64,000 nucleotides of DNA, taken from assembly GCA_000949895.1 (NCBI GenBank), contig JWIT01000003.1, positions 372,001 to 436,000 of the forward strand, in the 5' to 3' direction. The notes under the pieces were generated by a model. That model was given only the letters and a program-made list of their open reading frames with translations. It was not told the origin of the DNA and did no database searches. Position 1 is the first letter of the stretch; each line of letters starts with the position of its first letter. The position numbers and the translations under genes are program-made. Positions 62,495 through 64,000 of this stretch are shown here, one piece after another. Source of the DNA: Agrobacterium arsenijevicii. GTDB lineage: Bacteria > Pseudomonadota > Alphaproteobacteria > Rhizobiales > Rhizobiaceae.

Positions 62495-62696
62495 TGTTTG
62501 TCTCCCTGTGGGCTTGCCTCCATTTGACGCCATTCCCGCACGGCACTGAAGGTACGGATGACGCCGTATTTCGATCACCGGAAAAAAATTTCCCGAAATT
62601 TTCTGAAAAAATGGAACTTAATCTCTATAGAAATTGTCGAATTTTGTCATGCTTGAAAGGAGGAAAGATCTGTAATTCACAGCTAAGGACATCACA

Positions 62697-63509
62697 GTGA
62701 CGACAATCCTGATAACCGGGGCCAGCGGCGGCGTGGGCACACGCATGAGGCAATTGCTTCGCGGGCACTATGATCACATTCGGCTGACGGATATTCGGGA
62801 ACCCAATAATCTCCAGCCCAATGAAAGCTTTGTTGCCGCCGACATATCGAATTTCGAGCAGGTGTCCCGTGCTGTCGAAGGTGTAGATGGCATTGTCCAT
62901 TTCGGCGGTTTGCCGCTGGAATTTGCCTGGGATGATATGCTGCAGGCCAATATTGTCGGTACCTACAATATCCTTGAGGCCGCGCGCATTGCCGGTGTGA
63001 AGCGTTATGTTTTTGCTTCAAGCAATCAGGTCGTTGGTTTCTATCGCCGTGACCGGCGACTTGGTACAGACACCGTTCTGCGCCCAAGCAGCCGCTACGG
63101 GGTCACCAAGGCTTTCGGTGAATCGCTTGCAGCGCTTTATGCCGACAAGCACGGCATCCGGTCTCTGTGCATTCGCATCGGGCGGGTGTGGGACAAGCCT
63201 GAAGATGTGCGTCGCCTGTCGATCTGGATCGCACCGGAGGATCTGGCGCAACTGGTGCGCATCGGCCTCGACCATCCTGATCTTCACTATGATATTGTCT
63301 ATGGGGTCTCGGATAATGCCGCCAGCTGGTACGATAACCGTCGTGCAACGGAGCTTGGTTATCGGCCTGCATTCCGTGCGGAGGATTTCCGCGAAGATGC
63401 GATTGCAGCTGAGGCGCTGAAGACGCCGGATCCGGTTGCCGACCATTTCATGGGCGCAAAACTTGCCGCCATCGATTTCGACGGCGATCTTGAGCGGGCA
63501 GGGCGATGA
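62697..63509 (+). CDS. NAD-dependent sugar epimerase/uronate-dehydrogenase-like SDR
   Basis: A 270-residue extended short-chain dehydrogenase. It has the nucleotide loop TGASGGVGTRM at residues 7-17, the family strand IVHFGGLPLE, FASSNQVVGFY and the catalytic SRYGVTKAFGE (Tyr and Lys). The length and pattern resemble bacterial uronate dehydrogenase, which oxidizes uronates to aldarolactones. The substrate may differ. It starts with GTG at 62697, with AAGGA 8 bases upstream, and overlaps the next gene by 4 bases. Confidence 0.85.
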   Translation: MTTILITGASGGVGTRMRQLLRGHYDHIRLTDIREPNNLQPNESFVAADISNFEQVSRAVEGVDGIVHFGGLPLEFAWDDMLQANIVGTYNILEAARIAGVKRYVFASSNQVVGFYRRDRRLGTDTVLRPSSRYGVTKAFGESLAALYADKHGIRSLCIRIGRVWDKPEDVRRLSIWIAPEDLAQLVRIGLDHPDLHYDIVYGVSDNAASWYDNRRATELGYRPAFRAEDFREDAIAAEALKTPDPVADHFMGAKLAAIDFDGDLERAGR

Positions 63510-64000
63510 TTTCGGTATCGCACCTCACCGCACTCGATGCGTCCCCTGAAGATTTTATCCGTCATGCGGCCGATGCCGGTTTCGATGGCGTGGGATTACG
63601 GATCAATCCGCCAGCCCATACCCCTGACCAATGGCCAGTTGCGGGAGATATCAAGCGGGCAAAAGCGCTACGGCGCATTGCCGATGACCTCGGTATCGCG
63701 GTTCTGGAAGTAGAAACCTTCTCGATATGGCCCGATTTCGCGGCAGCAAAACTTTTGCCGGGGCTTGAGGCAGGAGCGGAACTTGGAGCGAGTTTTGTGC
63801 TGTCCGCCGGCATTGATGAGGATCAGGCTCGTCTTATCGAAAATTATGGTCAGCTATGCGATGCCGCCGCCGGGTTCGGCCTTACTGTTGGTCTGGAATT
63901 CATGCCGTTTCGGCCTATGGCGACGTTGGACCATACCTTGCGGACTATCGAGGCGGTCAATCGTCCGAACGCAAAGCTTCTGATCGATACGCTGCATCTC
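63506..64000 (+). CDS. Sugar phosphate isomerase/epimerase-like TIM-barrel protein (partial)
   Basis: 165 residues to the window edge, open at the 3' end. It reads as the xylose-isomerase-like/AP-endonuclease-2 family: MISVSHLTALDASPEDFIRHAADAGFDGVGLR, GLTVGLEFMPF with the metal-binding Glu, and LLIDTLHL with Asp and His at the barrel end. It probably isomerises or epimerises a keto sugar or sugar acid made by its partner. The ATG at 63506 overlaps the dehydrogenase stop (ATGA), so the two are coupled. Confidence 0.82.
   Translation, partial: MISVSHLTALDASPEDFIRHAADAGFDGVGLRINPPAHTPDQWPVAGDIKRAKALRRIADDLGIAVLEVETFSIWPDFAAAKLLPGLEAGAELGASFVLSAGIDEDQARLIENYGQLCDAAAGFGLTVGLEFMPFRPMATLDHTLRTIEAVNRPNAKLLIDTLHL

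Noticed and set aside
1-64000. CRISPR arrays, tRNA genes, prophage or insertion sequences
   Set aside because: I looked for regularly spaced repeats, cloverleaf-like sequences, transposase or integrase motifs and terminal repeats and found none; a dedicated scan was not possible.

Overview
The window is a GC-rich chromosomal segment that looks like a member of the Rhizobiaceae (Agrobacterium/Rhizobium type). The evidence is the gene content: AapJQM-like amino acid permeases, many oligopeptide-type ABC importers, FadR-type GntR and LacI regulators next to sugar-acid enzymes, DUF1062 and COG4705 proteins. Species was not determined. No rRNA, tRNA, CRISPR array, prophage or insertion sequence was recognised.

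Layout. (1) 1-7.6 kb: housekeeping and stress genes: a TetR/RidA divergent pair with a triple operator-like region, S-formylglutathione hydrolase, a DUF1345 membrane protein, a YaiI-type nuclease-fold protein, a 1-Cys peroxiredoxin, a GST, a zinc-ribbon/S4 protein and a PPOX flavoprotein. (2) 7.7-10.7 kb: an ECF sigma / anti-sigma module with cytochrome b561, a COG4315 secreted protein and YceI. Two identical bipartite promoter-like motifs precede the two structural genes. (3) 10.9-14.7 kb: a LacI-controlled sugar-acid module (MFS transporter, DapA-family dehydratase). (4) 14.8-26.2 kb: assorted genes: aminoglycoside-kinase homologue, a secreted TIM-barrel-like protein, GNAT, VOC, a COG4705 membrane protein beside a two-component system, a chemoreceptor, an AraC regulator and a PEBP protein. 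(5) 26.3-34.4 kb: a GntR-controlled catabolic locus, galactonate-dehydratase-like enolase plus DapA-like aldolase, divergent from a complete five-gene oligopeptide-type ABC importer.

(6) 34.4-60 kb is the most interesting part and reads as an organosulfur/organonitrogen scavenging island. It holds a MalY-type C-S lyase, a DapA-like enzyme, a hydantoinase-like amidohydrolase, an Asp/Glu(hydantoin)-racemase, a GntR regulator, a fused two-domain ABC ATPase, a tandem rhodanese, a peptide-type importer, a second binding protein without a signal peptide, a VOC protein and a NACHT-like NTPase fused to a SUMF1 (FGE-sulfatase) domain. Next come a Tat-exported orphan binding protein, a triple rhodanese, a DszC/SfnB-like flavin monooxygenase, a frameshifted cysteine synthase fragment, a 2-oxoglutarate-dependent oxygenase with a small partner protein, and an amino acid ABC importer that lacks its ATPase. 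Three copies of one 18-bp inverted repeat (consensus ATATAyTACGTArTATAT) sit in the three promoter regions around the GntR gene and suggest one regulon covering about 34.4-50 kb.

(7) 60.3-64 kb: a LacI regulator and a class-C beta-lactamase-fold hydrolase, divergent from a uronate-dehydrogenase-like SDR and a sugar isomerase/epimerase that runs off the window end. All functional assignments come from motifs and remembered family resemblance; no database search was run.
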